64,000 nucleotides of DNA, taken from Leptotrichia hongkongensis (GTDB lineage: Bacteria > Fusobacteriota > Fusobacteriia > Fusobacteriales > Leptotrichiaceae). This document shows positions 7,854 to 16,278 of this stretch, piece after piece; position 1 is the first letter of the stretch, and the number at the start of each line of letters is the position of its first letter. The position numbers and the translations under genes were made by a program. The stretch covers positions 139,370 to 203,369 of the forward strand of contig NZ_JBGORW010000003.1 of assembly GCF_041538065.1 (NCBI RefSeq). The letters are read 5' to 3'. The notes beneath the pieces are model-generated. The model saw only the letters and a program-made list of their open reading frames with translations, ran no database searches and was not told the origin of the DNA.

Positions 7854-8957
7854 ATGATAGGAATAGGAATTGTAGGATTACCAAACGTAGGAAAATCAAC
7901 ATTATTTAACGCGATAACAAAAACACAGAATGCAGAGGCGGCAAACTATCCATTTGCAACAATTGAGCCAAATGTAGGGCTTGTAAGCGTGCCAGATCCA
8001 CGTTTAAAAGATTTGGAGAAAGTAGTTAATCCAGAAAGAACGGTTGGAGCGACAGTTGAATTTGTAGATATTGCAGGACTTGTAAAAGGTGCATCAAAAG
8101 GGGAAGGACTAGGAAACCAGTTTTTATCAAACATTAGAAACACAGCTGCAATTTGTCAGGTTGTAAGATGTTTTGACGATGACAATATTATTCACGTGGA
8201 AGGAAGCGTTGATCCTATAAGAGATATTGAAACGATTAATGCAGAATTGATTTTTGCTGATTTAGACACAGTTGAAAGGGCAATTCAGAAAAATCAGAAG
8301 CTGGCTCGTGGAGGAAACGCAGAAGGAAAAGAATTAGTTGCAGTTCTCGAAAGATGTAAAGTTCATCTGGAAGAATTTAAATTATTAAAAACATTGGAAT
8401 TTACCCAAAGAGAAGAAGAATTAATAAAAGTTTATCAATTTTTGACAATAAAACCAATGATGTTTGCTGCAAATATTTCAGAAGAAGACTTGACGGCTGG
8501 AATTGAAAATGATTATGTAAAAAAAGTACGTGAATTTGCAAAGCAGTATGACAGCGAAGTAGTAACCTTTTCAGCAAAAGTAGAAGCAGAATTAATTGAA
8601 ATAGAAGACGAAGAAGAAAGACAAATGTTCATTGACGAATTAGGAATAAAAGAACCAAGCCTAAACAGACTAATTAGAGCAGGATTCAAATTGTTAGGGT
8701 TAATCACATACTTTACAGCTGGAGTAAAGGAAGTAAGAGCATGGACAATAAAACAAGGAACAAACGCTCAAAAATCTGCCAGTGAAATTCATACAGACAT
8801 TGAAAAAGGATTTATCAGAGCCGAAGTAGTGTCTTTCGACAAATTCATCGAACTAAACGGATGGAACGGTGCAAAAGAAAAAGGTGCAATGAGACTGGAA
8901 GGAAAAGAGTACATTGTGCAAGATGGGGATGTAATGTTCTTCAGATTTAATGTTTAA
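7854..8957 (+). CDS. ychF: Ribosome-associated ATPase YchF/OLA1
   Basis: 367 residues beginning MIGIGIVGLPNVGKSTLFNA with the P-loop at about residues 8-16. It contains NYPFATIEPNVG, VDIAGLVKGASKGEGLGNQFL and the C-terminal TGS domain (about 280-367) ending VMFFRFNV. YchF belongs to the Obg-like group but prefers ATP. It binds ribosomes and is connected to stress and redox responses. Length and motifs are entirely ordinary. AGAAAGGAAATAAAATAAGA precedes the ATG. A hairpin terminator follows. Confidence 0.97.
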   Translation: MIGIGIVGLPNVGKSTLFNAITKTQNAEAANYPFATIEPNVGLVSVPDPRLKDLEKVVNPERTVGATVEFVDIAGLVKGASKGEGLGNQFLSNIRNTAAICQVVRCFDDDNIIHVEGSVDPIRDIETINAELIFADLDTVERAIQKNQKLARGGNAEGKELVAVLERCKVHLEEFKLLKTLEFTQREEELIKVYQFLTIKPMMFAANISEEDLTAGIENDYVKKVREFAKQYDSEVVTFSAKVEAELIEIEDEEERQMFIDELGIKEPSLNRLIRAGFKLLGLITYFTAGVKEVRAWTIKQGTNAQKSASEIHTDIEKGFIRAEVVSFDKFIELNGWNGAKEKGAMRLEGKEYIVQDGDVMFFRFNV

Positions 8958-8977
8958 GAAAATATTTATTAACTTTA

Positions 8978-9018
8978 GAAGCTCTTTTTTAAGTTTGTTG
9001 CTTATTAAGGAGCTTTTT
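8978..9018 (+). terminator. Terminator after ychF
   Basis: GAAGCTCTT and the matching AAGGAGCTTTTTT arm form a stem with an A/T loop, ending in a T-run at about 9012-9018. Good form for a rho-independent terminator. Confidence 0.7.
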
Positions 9019-9041
9019 TAAATTCTTTAGGAGAAAAAACT

Positions 9042-9506
9042 ATGAAATATAATAAAGTTATGCTAGAAGAAATAGAAAGAGATATATTGAATGCAAAGTA
9101 TGAGCAAGCAGCAAAAAAATTTAAAAATATTAATAATGAAGAGATACACGATATAATTTGGTTTAATATTGCAGATAGATTGGAGAGTTTGACTGTTTAT
9201 GGCTTTACACAATATATGTTTAAAAAAACAGAAAATACAATTTGGTTAAGTTTATCAGTAGTTATAATGTCTTTTACATTATGTTGGATGGAGGGTGCTT
9301 ATGCTGTTGGAATTTTTCATGCTAGAGAATTAGTGTCGCTAGAAAAAAATATTGATAATTTGATATTATTATTAAGTTTTTATGGACTTCCAGAACGTTT
9401 AATGAAGGAAGAGGAAGCAGAAAGTATAGCCAAAGAAATATTAAAATTAGATATAAATAATGAAATAGCACTTAACGTATTAAATGAAGTTTCAAAATCT
9501 AAATAA
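9042..9506 (+). CDS. Small alpha-helical protein of unknown function
   Basis: 154 residues with AGGAG upstream of the ATG. It looks all helical: an N-terminal EEIERDILNAKYEQAAKKF segment, a central more hydrophobic part (IWLSLSVVIMSFTLCWMEGAYAVG, about 67-90) and a C-terminal pair of TPR-like helices (EEAESIAKEILKLDINNEIA). The hydrophobic part contains charged flanks and is more likely buried than membrane-spanning. I do not recognise a named family. Its place just before a repeat element and a VgrG-like gene would fit an accessory, possibly immunity-type protein, but that is a guess from context only. Confidence 0.6.
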   Translation: MKYNKVMLEEIERDILNAKYEQAAKKFKNINNEEIHDIIWFNIADRLESLTVYGFTQYMFKKTENTIWLSLSVVIMSFTLCWMEGAYAVGIFHARELVSLEKNIDNLILLLSFYGLPERLMKEEEAESIAKEILKLDINNEIALNVLNEVSKSK

Positions 9507-9602
9507 GAATACAGAGAATATTAGGTTTTAAGCAACAAATAGAAATTTGATAAGATAATTTTCAAAATAATTTTAAGTTGCATGTTTTATAAATAATAAT
9601 TA

Positions 9603-9631
9603 TTGAAATTAAATTGAAAATATAGTATAAT
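9603..9631 (+). promoter_or_regulatory. Promoter-like sequence in the 9.5-10.3 kb gap
   Basis: TTGAAA (9603-9608), 17-base spacer, TATAAT (9626-9631). The nearest downstream gene is the VgrG-like one about 700 bases away, beyond the repeat at 9776. About 90 bases downstream AAGGAG precedes TTG, but that frame stops after seven codons. Either the repeat cut this promoter from its gene, or it makes a short RNA. Confidence 0.4.
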
Positions 9632-9775
9632 AAAAAATATATTAATATTTGATTAATAAAATTATTACAAAAATACTTTCTTAAGTATAAAAATTAATAA
9701 TTATTTCTAATTTTTGCAAGGAGATTTGTTGTTAATAAAGATTTTTTGATAATTTATAGATTTTTTCTTTTTTAT

Positions 9776-10245
9776 AACGTAAAGGGGATCAATTGCCATC
9801 CCCTTTACAATCCCCGCTCGTCTAAGTATTTTTTTGAAACAAAAACGAAACTCGCTACGTAAAACTTCGCTCAAACAGTCGTTTTTATTCCAAAAAAATC
9901 ACGACACTTTAAATTTAATTATAATAAAAAGAGTAATAAGCAAAATTTTGTTAGAAAAAAATAGTTGTTTGAGCTTTTGGATAAAATTATAAATTGGATG
10001 TGTTTATTTATATTTAAAATAACTTTTATTCAAAAGCGAATTCTATTTTTTTCTATAAAAAAGTTTTGCGCAAAGCGGGGTAGTTCGTAGAACGTTTCGG
10101 CAGTATCTCTAAGTAGCAGTTAGTTAAAGATGTTAAAATAACTGTTATTGCGAAAGAGGGCATGGCGATTGATGCCCTTACGTTAAAAAAATTTTGAAAA
10201 ATATAAATAAAAAAATAATTATTAGTCAAAATAATCTGAAATTTA
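9776..10245 (+). repeat. Modular intergenic repeat, family B, copy 2 (most complete)
   Basis: The two ends are inverted copies: the left end reads AACGTAA then GGGGATCAATTGCCATCCCC. The complement of the right end (to 10184) reads AACGTAA then GGGCATCAATCGCCATGCCC. Each end is itself a hairpin. Inside are two related half-units in opposite directions: ACTCGCTACGT...CTTCGCTCAAAC at 9850-9876, and GTTTGAGC...AAAAGCGAATTC at 9967-10042. About 60 further bases after 10184 also match the sequence after copy 1. It has no open frame. The form is that of a MITE-like composite element. Confidence 0.75.
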
Positions 10246-10332
10246 AAAATTTTTTATTTTTGTACTTAAGGATTAAACTGTAAAATGATTGTTAAATAAA
10301 ATTAATAAAAGGAAATAATTGAGGTGGTAAAA

Positions 10333-11865
10333 ATGAGTAAAGATGTAAATGTTGAAAATATGTATGAAGGGAAAAATATTGGAATCATACTGAATAAAAC
10401 AAAGTTAGAGAATTTTGTGATTCAGGAATTTGTGCTGGATGAAAATATTAATGAACATCAGAAGCTGGAAATTCAATTGGAAATGGATGATGAGCAGAGA
10501 AAAAATCTGGAAAGAATGATTGAAAAGGAAGATGTTGGGATTGAAATTGAGCTTGCTAATGTAGATAAGGATATCAAAAGGAAAATTTTTAGTGGAATTG
10601 TTGATTATTTTGAGATTTTGGATTATGGGAGTTATGGGTGTAGAATTTTGATGAGAGCGTTTTCTAAGAGTGTGCTTTTTGATAGAAAAAATGAGAAAAA
10701 GTATCGGGTTTTTCAGGATAGAAATTTAATGTTTTCAGATATAATTGATGAGATTAATAAGGATTATGCTGATAAAAAGTTGGAAATAAAGTGTTCTGAT
10801 ATTGCGAAAAAGCAGATAGGCAGTTTGATTGTTCAGTTTGATGAAACAGACTGGGAATTTTTGGTAAGACTTGCAAGTCAATTAAAAACGGGGATGTTTG
10901 TAATAGAACAGGGAATAATATTGTTTGGAATAGTAGAAATGGGAGAAATTAAGAAGGAAAATAAATATTTTTCAGATTATTCGCTGGTAAGAGATTATAA
11001 AAATCTATATTATAAAGTGCAGTCAAATAAAGTAATAAATTTGGGAGATACTGTTTCTATTTCTGAAAACGCTGTAGAAAATGAAGGAAATGATAAAGAT
11101 TCTAGTGGGAATAGAGGCAATTTTTCTGTATTAAAAACTAGGATATTTTTGAAGGATTTTATTTTAAAAAGTGAATTTTTGGCAACGGATATGAGCAGTT
11201 ATCATATATTTAGGAAATATAATGAAAAAATAAAAGGATGCAGAATTGAAGCAAATGTTGAACGGGTGTTTGAAGATAGCGGAATTGCGAAAATGGAAGT
11301 CAGATTTGCAGAAGGGCTGAAAAAAATTGTTCAGGAAAGAAGCAATGAGGAAAGTAATGACAAAGCGTACGATGATTATGGAATAAAAAGATTTCCATTA
11401 AGTTATCAGACTTTTTATTCGCAGACAAATACTGGATTTTTCTGTACTCCTGAAGTAAATGATACTGTGGAAGTTTATTTTCCAAATGAAGACGAGCGAT
11501 TTGCAAAAGTGTCATGGGCAATAAACAATAAAGGAAATGGAAGGTTTAGCGATTATACCAAAAGAAATTTTCAGGTTAATCAGAGTGATTTTAATTTTAG
11601 CTTGAATTTGAACAATTTTGAAGTGAAAACGGCTGAGAAATATAGCGTAGAATCACCAAATATAGTTGAAAATGCAGATAATTTTGTAAATAAGGCTAAT
11701 CAAAATATGATAGTGGCTTCTAATAATTATTTGGGGATAGAGTCGATTGGGGATGCTGATTTTTATGGCTCTAAGATAAATATTATTGGGAAAGAGAAGG
11801 AAATAACGATGGAATCATTAAGTTCAGATGTTAGAATTAAAGGAAAAAAAGTTCACAGTAATTAA
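10333..11865 (+). CDS. VgrG-like spike protein (phage late-control D / gp27-gp5 type)
   Basis: 510 residues; ATG 10333 is chosen because GAGGTGG lies eight bases upstream (an in-frame GTG at 10324 would add three residues). The first 230 residues follow the gp27-like pattern of VgrG and phage gpD proteins: a KLENFVIQEFVLDENINEHQ opening, FSGIVDYFEI, and VQFDETDWEFLVRLASQL near 177-196, the hallmark of the family. A second part (about 355-400) with TNTGFFCTPEVNDTVEVYF and AKVSWAINN matches the gp5-type OB fold. The C-terminus has a beta-rich DADFYGSKINIIGKEKEITM end typical of the spike shaft. Such proteins tip contractile injection systems. No sheath, baseplate wedge or ATPase gene is in the window; an Hcp-like gene lies 5 kb away. 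Confidence 0.75.
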   Translation: MSKDVNVENMYEGKNIGIILNKTKLENFVIQEFVLDENINEHQKLEIQLEMDDEQRKNLERMIEKEDVGIEIELANVDKDIKRKIFSGIVDYFEILDYGSYGCRILMRAFSKSVLFDRKNEKKYRVFQDRNLMFSDIIDEINKDYADKKLEIKCSDIAKKQIGSLIVQFDETDWEFLVRLASQLKTGMFVIEQGIILFGIVEMGEIKKENKYFSDYSLVRDYKNLYYKVQSNKVINLGDTVSISENAVENEGNDKDSSGNRGNFSVLKTRIFLKDFILKSEFLATDMSSYHIFRKYNEKIKGCRIEANVERVFEDSGIAKMEVRFAEGLKKIVQERSNEESNDKAYDDYGIKRFPLSYQTFYSQTNTGFFCTPEVNDTVEVYFPNEDERFAKVSWAINNKGNGRFSDYTKRNFQVNQSDFNFSLNLNNFEVKTAEKYSVESPNIVENADNFVNKANQNMIVASNNYLGIESIGDADFYGSKINIIGKEKEITMESLSSDVRIKGKKVHSN

Positions 11866-11881
11866 TAGCAGTTAATAAAAA

Positions 11882-11930
11882 AATACAGGAGAATAATAAG
11901 ATTAGTTAAAGTTTACTGTTCTCCTGTATT
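11882..11930 (-). terminator. Convergent terminator between the VgrG-like gene and the channel gene
   Basis: AATACAGGAGAA (11882-11893) pairs perfectly with TTCTCCTGTATT (11919-11930). On the minus strand the stem runs into TTTTTT, so it ends the channel transcript. On the plus strand the T-run is poor but the 12-bp stem may still stop polymerase. Confidence 0.75.
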
Positions 11931-11949
11931 GAAAAGATTTTAGTATAAT

Positions 11950-12732
11950 TTATTTTTTTCTTTTGTTTCTTATAAATTGTATAAAAGTTATAATTTCCTG
12001 TTTTTCTGTATCTGTGTAATTTTGGGAGTTTAAAACATATTCATCTAAATCATCATCTGGAATTAAATCAGTTTGCCGATTTAAGAAATAACTCGTGATT
12101 GCTCCCGTAATCATTCCAAAAGTTCCCATTCCAATCAGTATCAGAAAAATAGCAATTATTCTTCCAATAAATGTATGCGGATAGACATCTCCATAACCAA
12201 CAGTAGTTGCAGTTACAAAAGCCCACCATAGGCTATTAAAATAAGAGAGTTTTTCGACATAGGAAACTATTAGGGCAGATACTATGATTCCAAGTACAGC
12301 AAATATTAACAAATAAATAAGTCCATTTGCTCTCAAGATTTTTTTTATTTTTTTGTAGAATTTTTTTACAGACAAATAAGCTTTTGTCAGCTTTAAATGC
12401 TTAAAAACTCTTGCTAAACGTCTAATCTTAAAAATTCTGAATAGCCTAAAAATAGAATAATACGGAATAATTGAGATTAAATCAGGAATGTTGCTTTCAA
12501 TAAAATCTAATTTATTGTCTGAATTTGTAAAACGTATAAAATAATCCACTGCAAAAATTAAATAAATTGATACATCAATAAATTCCAGGATTGGATTATT
12601 AAAAATGCTAATATCGCCATGTAAATCTAAAAGTGTAGTGACAAAGCTGTATAATGCCAAGAAAATAAAAATAACCTGATAACTTATACGAAATCTTTTG
12701 TTTTTATGTAATTTTTCAATTTTCTTTTTCAT
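11950..12732 (-). CDS. Voltage-gated-type potassium channel
   Basis: 260 residues with six predicted membrane segments. The fourth is a charged S4-like helix (FRLFRIFKIRRLARVFKHLK, about 95-114). The pore loop carries the selectivity filter TTVGYGDVYP (about 176-185) between the last two helices. A short acidic cytosolic tail (LIPDDDLDEYVL) follows. This is the layout of bacterial Kv-type channels. It moves potassium across the inner membrane in response to voltage. AGGAG precedes the start on the minus strand. It begins 13 bases after the oxidoreductase gene, so the two form an operon. Confidence 0.9.
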   Translation of the reverse strand: MKKKIEKLHKNKRFRISYQVIFIFLALYSFVTTLLDLHGDISIFNNPILEFIDVSIYLIFAVDYFIRFTNSDNKLDFIESNIPDLISIIPYYSIFRLFRIFKIRRLARVFKHLKLTKAYLSVKKFYKKIKKILRANGLIYLLIFAVLGIIVSALIVSYVEKLSYFNSLWWAFVTATTVGYGDVYPHTFIGRIIAIFLILIGMGTFGMITGAITSYFLNRQTDLIPDDDLDEYVLNSQNYTDTEKQEIITFIQFIRNKRKK

Positions 12733-12745
12733 AAAAACTCCTGTT

Positions 12746-14083
12746 TTATTTAATAACTTTTCTGTATGTTACTAATAACGGATTCCAAACACTTGCATTT
12801 GTTGGGGAATATGCAAAGTCAATCTCTATGAATTTTTCAATAGGTGTTTCAAGAGCAATAACAATAGCCATTTGATCTACAAATTGTGCTACTGCTTCTT
12901 TTCCTACCATTGCTCCACCAAGAACAATTTTTCTATCTTTATCGTAAATAATTTCAGCACTTGCAGGAACAGAATCTTCAAAGCCAGAATTTTTATACAT
13001 TGCTTTCATTGAAACTACATCAGCATTGTATCCTAATTGTAGAGCTTCTTTTAGAGAAAGTCCAGTTTGTGCTAATTTTACATCATAAAATGAAGTTGCA
13101 AAAGAACGGATTAACCCTTTCCAGCTCACATCTTTTCCAGATAAGTGTTTTGCAAGGAACATTCCATGCTTGTTTGCTACATCTCCAAATGGAGCATATA
13201 GATTTCTGTCAGTTTTGTAATATTTGTTAAAAACGCAATCTCCAACGGCATACACATCTTTAATATTTGTCTCAAATTTATCATTTACAACAATTTTCCC
13301 AGAATCAGTTTTTAATTCTTTTGGCAAGAAATCAATGTTTGGAGTAATTCCAATACTAAATAGTGCAATATCAAAGTCTACAGTTTCCCCATTATCCAAT
13401 TTTACTGATTTTGCTATATTATTTTCAGAAATTATTTCTGAAACACCAGAGTTTAATTTTAATTCAACATCATTATTTTCTATTTCTTTATAAATTCTTT
13501 TTTTCAAGTTTTCAGAAACATTTGGAAAAATTTGATCAGCCTTTTCAATAAGTGTAACGTTTAATCCATTTTTTCTGAATGATTCAGCCATTTCAAGCCC
13601 AATGAAACCAGCTCCTACGACAACTGCATTTTTTAATTTTGATTTATTTTCGTTAAGATAATCTTTTATTTTAAAGGCATGTTCTGCGTGAGATAGAGTA
13701 AATACATTTTCCAGATCCTTTGAATATCCAGTAATATTTGGCACAAATGATTTTGCCCCAACGGCAATTACTAGTTTGTCGTAAAAGATTATTCCATTAA
13801 TTTCATCTCCTTTTACTGTTATAGTTTTATTTTGAAAATTTATTTCTGTAACTTCGTGATGAATTTTTACTTCAATTCCACGATTTATAAAATCTTCAGG
13901 TGTTCCGTGAAGAACATTACTTTTTTTCAATTCATCAGCGATAAAATAGGGTGTTGGACATCCAGCCCAAGCCACATAAGAGGATTTTTCAAATAAAATA
14001 ACCTCATCTTCAGGATTTGCTTTTTTATATTGAGTCGAAAACATCATTCCAGCTGCTCCGCCTCCAATTACAACTATTTTCAT
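12746..14083 (-). CDS. FAD/NAD(P)-dependent disulfide-type oxidoreductase (NADH oxidase / CoA-disulfide reductase family)
   Basis: 445 residues. The N-terminal FAD site is VVIGGGAAGMMF (4-15), and the single redox cysteine is Cys42 in YVAWAGCPTPYF. The central NADH-binding site is VVVGAGFIGLEMAE (about 154-167), with a C-terminal dimerisation domain. One active cysteine instead of a CxxxxC pair places it with NADH oxidases, NADH peroxidases and CoA-disulfide reductases, which protect anaerobes from oxygen or recycle thiols. The exact substrate cannot be told by eye. The start codon is 35 bases from its AAAGGAG and a hairpin lies between them (separate entry). The potassium channel gene follows after 13 bases. 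Confidence 0.88.
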   Translation of the reverse strand: MKIVVIGGGAAGMMFSTQYKKANPEDEVILFEKSSYVAWAGCPTPYFIADELKKSNVLHGTPEDFINRGIEVKIHHEVTEINFQNKTITVKGDEINGIIFYDKLVIAVGAKSFVPNITGYSKDLENVFTLSHAEHAFKIKDYLNENKSKLKNAVVVGAGFIGLEMAESFRKNGLNVTLIEKADQIFPNVSENLKKRIYKEIENNDVELKLNSGVSEIISENNIAKSVKLDNGETVDFDIALFSIGITPNIDFLPKELKTDSGKIVVNDKFETNIKDVYAVGDCVFNKYYKTDRNLYAPFGDVANKHGMFLAKHLSGKDVSWKGLIRSFATSFYDVKLAQTGLSLKEALQLGYNADVVSMKAMYKNSGFEDSVPASAEIIYDKDRKIVLGGAMVGKEAVAQFVDQMAIVIALETPIEKFIEIDFAYSPTNASVWNPLLVTYRKVIK

Positions 14084-14125
14084 AATATTTTTTGTATGAT
14101 AATTTAAGAATCATACACTCCTTTC
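14081..14125 (-). promoter_or_regulatory. Shine-Dalgarno, hairpin, start codon arrangement (oxidoreductase gene)
   Basis: On the minus strand GAAAGGAG (14125-14118) is followed directly by TGTATGAT (14117-14110), a nine-base loop and ATCATACA (14100-14093), a perfect 8-bp stem. Nine bases then separate the stem from the ATG at 14083. An ATG inside the left arm opens a different, overlapping frame of about 29 codons. Confidence 0.55.
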
Positions 14126-14137
14126 ATTTTATTATTT

Positions 14138-14779
14138 TTATTTTTGATTCATTTTGTTAAATAAATATCTAAGTCTGCTTGCTACCATGTTTATACCGAC
14201 TTTGTTGTCTTTTCCACGTGGAATTATAACATCAGCATATCTTTTGGAAGGTTCAACAAACTCCAAGTGCATAGGCTTTACAGTATCAATATATTGATTT
14301 TTTATACTTTCAAAACTTCTTGCCCGCTCGTTTAAATCCCGCTCAATTCTTCTAAGCAGCCTTTCATCATCATCAGTGTCAACAAAAATTTTTGTATCAA
14401 AAAGACTTCTGATTTTTTCCATTGCAAGTACTAAAATACCTTCAACGATGATTATATTTGCAGGCTCAATATGCTGAGTTTCATTAACTCTGTTGTGAAC
14501 CTGAAAATCATAAATAGGCTTTTCAATAGATTTTCCATCTTTTAATGCCAGTATATGCTTTTCCAGCAAGTTAAAATCAATTGCATCAGGATGATCATAA
14601 TTTAACTTAGCCCTCTCTTCATAAGTTAGATGATCATTTCTCTTATAATAAGAATCCTGCTCCAGCAAAATCGAATGAATTCCCGTTCTTTCTAAATTTT
14701 TGATAATAGCTTGAGTTACACTAGTCTTACCAGAACCAGTACCTCCAGCAATTCCAACAATTATAGTTTGATAGCTCAT
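14138..14779 (-). CDS. udk: Uridine kinase
   Basis: 213 residues. The P-loop GGTGSGKTS is at 12-20, with the family motifs DSYYKRNDHLT, NYDHPDAIDF and IVEGILVLA. The FVDTDDDERLLRRIERDLNERAR segment and IIPRGKDNKVGINM near the end complete the match. It phosphorylates uridine and cytidine to UMP and CMP in pyrimidine salvage, in the cytosol. AGGAGG precedes the start on the minus strand. It appears to be the first gene of a minus-strand run with its own promoter upstream. Confidence 0.96.
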   Translation of the reverse strand: MSYQTIIVGIAGGTGSGKTSVTQAIIKNLERTGIHSILLEQDSYYKRNDHLTYEERAKLNYDHPDAIDFNLLEKHILALKDGKSIEKPIYDFQVHNRVNETQHIEPANIIIVEGILVLAMEKIRSLFDTKIFVDTDDDERLLRRIERDLNERARSFESIKNQYIDTVKPMHLEFVEPSKRYADVIIPRGKDNKVGINMVASRLRYLFNKMNQK

Positions 14780-14857
14780 AAAAATATTTCCTCCTGAATA
14801 GATTTTTGTAAATTTTGAATTTTTTAGAAGAATTGTATCATATTGTATTTTTTAATA

Positions 14858-14886
14858 ATTTTATCATTTTTTTTGCAGTTTTACAA
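14858..14886 (-). promoter_or_regulatory. Promoter for udk
   Basis: On the minus strand TTGTAA (14886-14881), 17-base spacer, TAAAAT (14863-14858), about 80 bases before the udk start. Confidence 0.45.
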
Positions 14887-14943
14887 TAATGTAAAGGTTT
14901 AAAATTTTATATTTTTTAAAAATTAAAAAACAAATAAAAATGT

Positions 14944-14972
14944 TTGAAAAAAATTTAATTATATGATAAAAT
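14944..14972 (+). promoter_or_regulatory. Promoter for the 15.0-17.6 kb gene group
   Basis: TTGAAA (14944-14949), 17-base spacer, TAAAAT (14967-14972), close before the ATG at 15001. It diverges from the udk promoter. Confidence 0.45.
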
Positions 14973-15000
14973 TAAAATATAATTAAATGTTGGAGGGGTT

Positions 15001-16278
15001 ATGAATAGAGAGAATGAAATTTTTGAAAAGGAAATGCTTGGAAAAAGTCTGAGAGAGATGTTTTTTGAGATGAATGTGGAGATGCAGGAGAGATTTCGGG
15101 AAATCAAAGATAAGTTTTTAGAAGCAAAAATTAATGAGATTTCAGAATATGAAGATATTTTTGTTGAAACAGTATTAGTGGAAAAAGAAGATGTATTTAA
15201 GATGGATGGAGTGTTTTTTCCTGTGGTTGATAAAATAGATATTATTGATGAGAATTATAAGGATATTTATTTAGAAAATGTCTATTTAAATTTGGATTTA
15301 CGTAAGATTAATGAGGTTCTGGAAAGGGAATTTTTAGGGTGGATAGATATTGACGGAGATAATTATGAGGTTAAAGTCAGGTTTGTAAAAGATGAGAGAT
15401 ATTTTGATGAAATAAAAAAATTGTATAATTCTTTTGAACTTAATGGAAAAAAATGGAAAACTATTAATATGGCACATTTTATGAGGTGTTATAAGATTAA
15501 ACTGGCTGAGTATGGTTTTGATATGTCGCAGGATATTTTGGAGAAAATTCAAAATGGGAAATATGAGATTACTTATGATTTTGAAGAAATTCAGGATAAA
15601 GTTCTAAGAGATAGGGAATTGCTTTGGAATATTGAAAAGAAAAAGATAATAAGCACCATTTTTGTACGTCCAACAAAAATTGACTTATCTTTTGAATATA
15701 CAATAAATTTTGAAAGCGATGAACAGATTTTGGTATCGAATCATGAAAATGAAGATATTTTATGTTGCTATTACAGTGGAAAAAACAAATTAAATATTGT
15801 TTCAAAGAAAAATACAGGCGACATTTGGGATGTGTTTTCAATAAAGCCAATCGAAAAATGCAGAAAAATTCTTGAACTTTATGGAAAAAGTAGCGAGAAT
15901 CAAGAAGACTATTTTCATTTTACAAATTTTAGAAATAAGAGCTTTATTGATAAAATTCAAACTAAAAATAAAAATACTAGAAGCCGTGCATTTTTAGAAA
16001 AATATTTTTTGGAATATGAATTTACAAAAGATAAAATTTTATTAAAAGATATTAATTTTAAAGAAAATATTGAAAAAAATCTAGATACTTATGACTGTAA
16101 TGAAAGTTTGAAAAATGATTTTCAAAATGGTTATTCTGATAAAAAGCCAAAGATGAATTTGTTTGTGGAAATAAAGGATTTTGATAATTATTCAGAAGAT
16201 AAGGTAAGTTTTTTGATTTCAGAAATTCAAAATGATTATAATGAATTTGAATGCAGGGGGTACCTGTATGGCGAATAA
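15001..16278 (+). CDS. Unknown large acidic protein of an injection-like gene group
   Basis: 425 residues with GGAGGGG before the ATG. No signal peptide or membrane segment. The first 70 residues look coiled-coil or helical (KSLREMFFEMNVEMQERFRE), then alternating beta-rich and helical parts rich in Asp, Glu, Lys and Phe. A stretch near 130-165 (FVKDERYFDEIKKLYNSFEL followed by NGKKWKTINMAHF) resembles, as I remember it, uncharacterised proteins that accompany VgrG-like and Hcp-like genes in Clostridia. I cannot verify that. Its stop overlaps the next gene, and an Hcp-like gene follows that, so the three form an operon. A structural or chaperone role in an injection particle is inference only. 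Confidence 0.6.
   Translation: MNRENEIFEKEMLGKSLREMFFEMNVEMQERFREIKDKFLEAKINEISEYEDIFVETVLVEKEDVFKMDGVFFPVVDKIDIIDENYKDIYLENVYLNLDLRKINEVLEREFLGWIDIDGDNYEVKVRFVKDERYFDEIKKLYNSFELNGKKWKTINMAHFMRCYKIKLAEYGFDMSQDILEKIQNGKYEITYDFEEIQDKVLRDRELLWNIEKKKIISTIFVRPTKIDLSFEYTINFESDEQILVSNHENEDILCCYYSGKNKLNIVSKKNTGDIWDVFSIKPIEKCRKILELYGKSSENQEDYFHFTNFRNKSFIDKIQTKNKNTRSRAFLEKYFLEYEFTKDKILLKDINFKENIEKNLDTYDCNESLKNDFQNGYSDKKPKMNLFVEIKDFDNYSEDKVSFLISEIQNDYNEFECRGYLYGE

Noticed and set aside
9340..9506. Named immunity-protein family for the 154-residue protein
   Set aside because: Only its size and helical look suggest it; no motif was recognised, so it is left as unknown.
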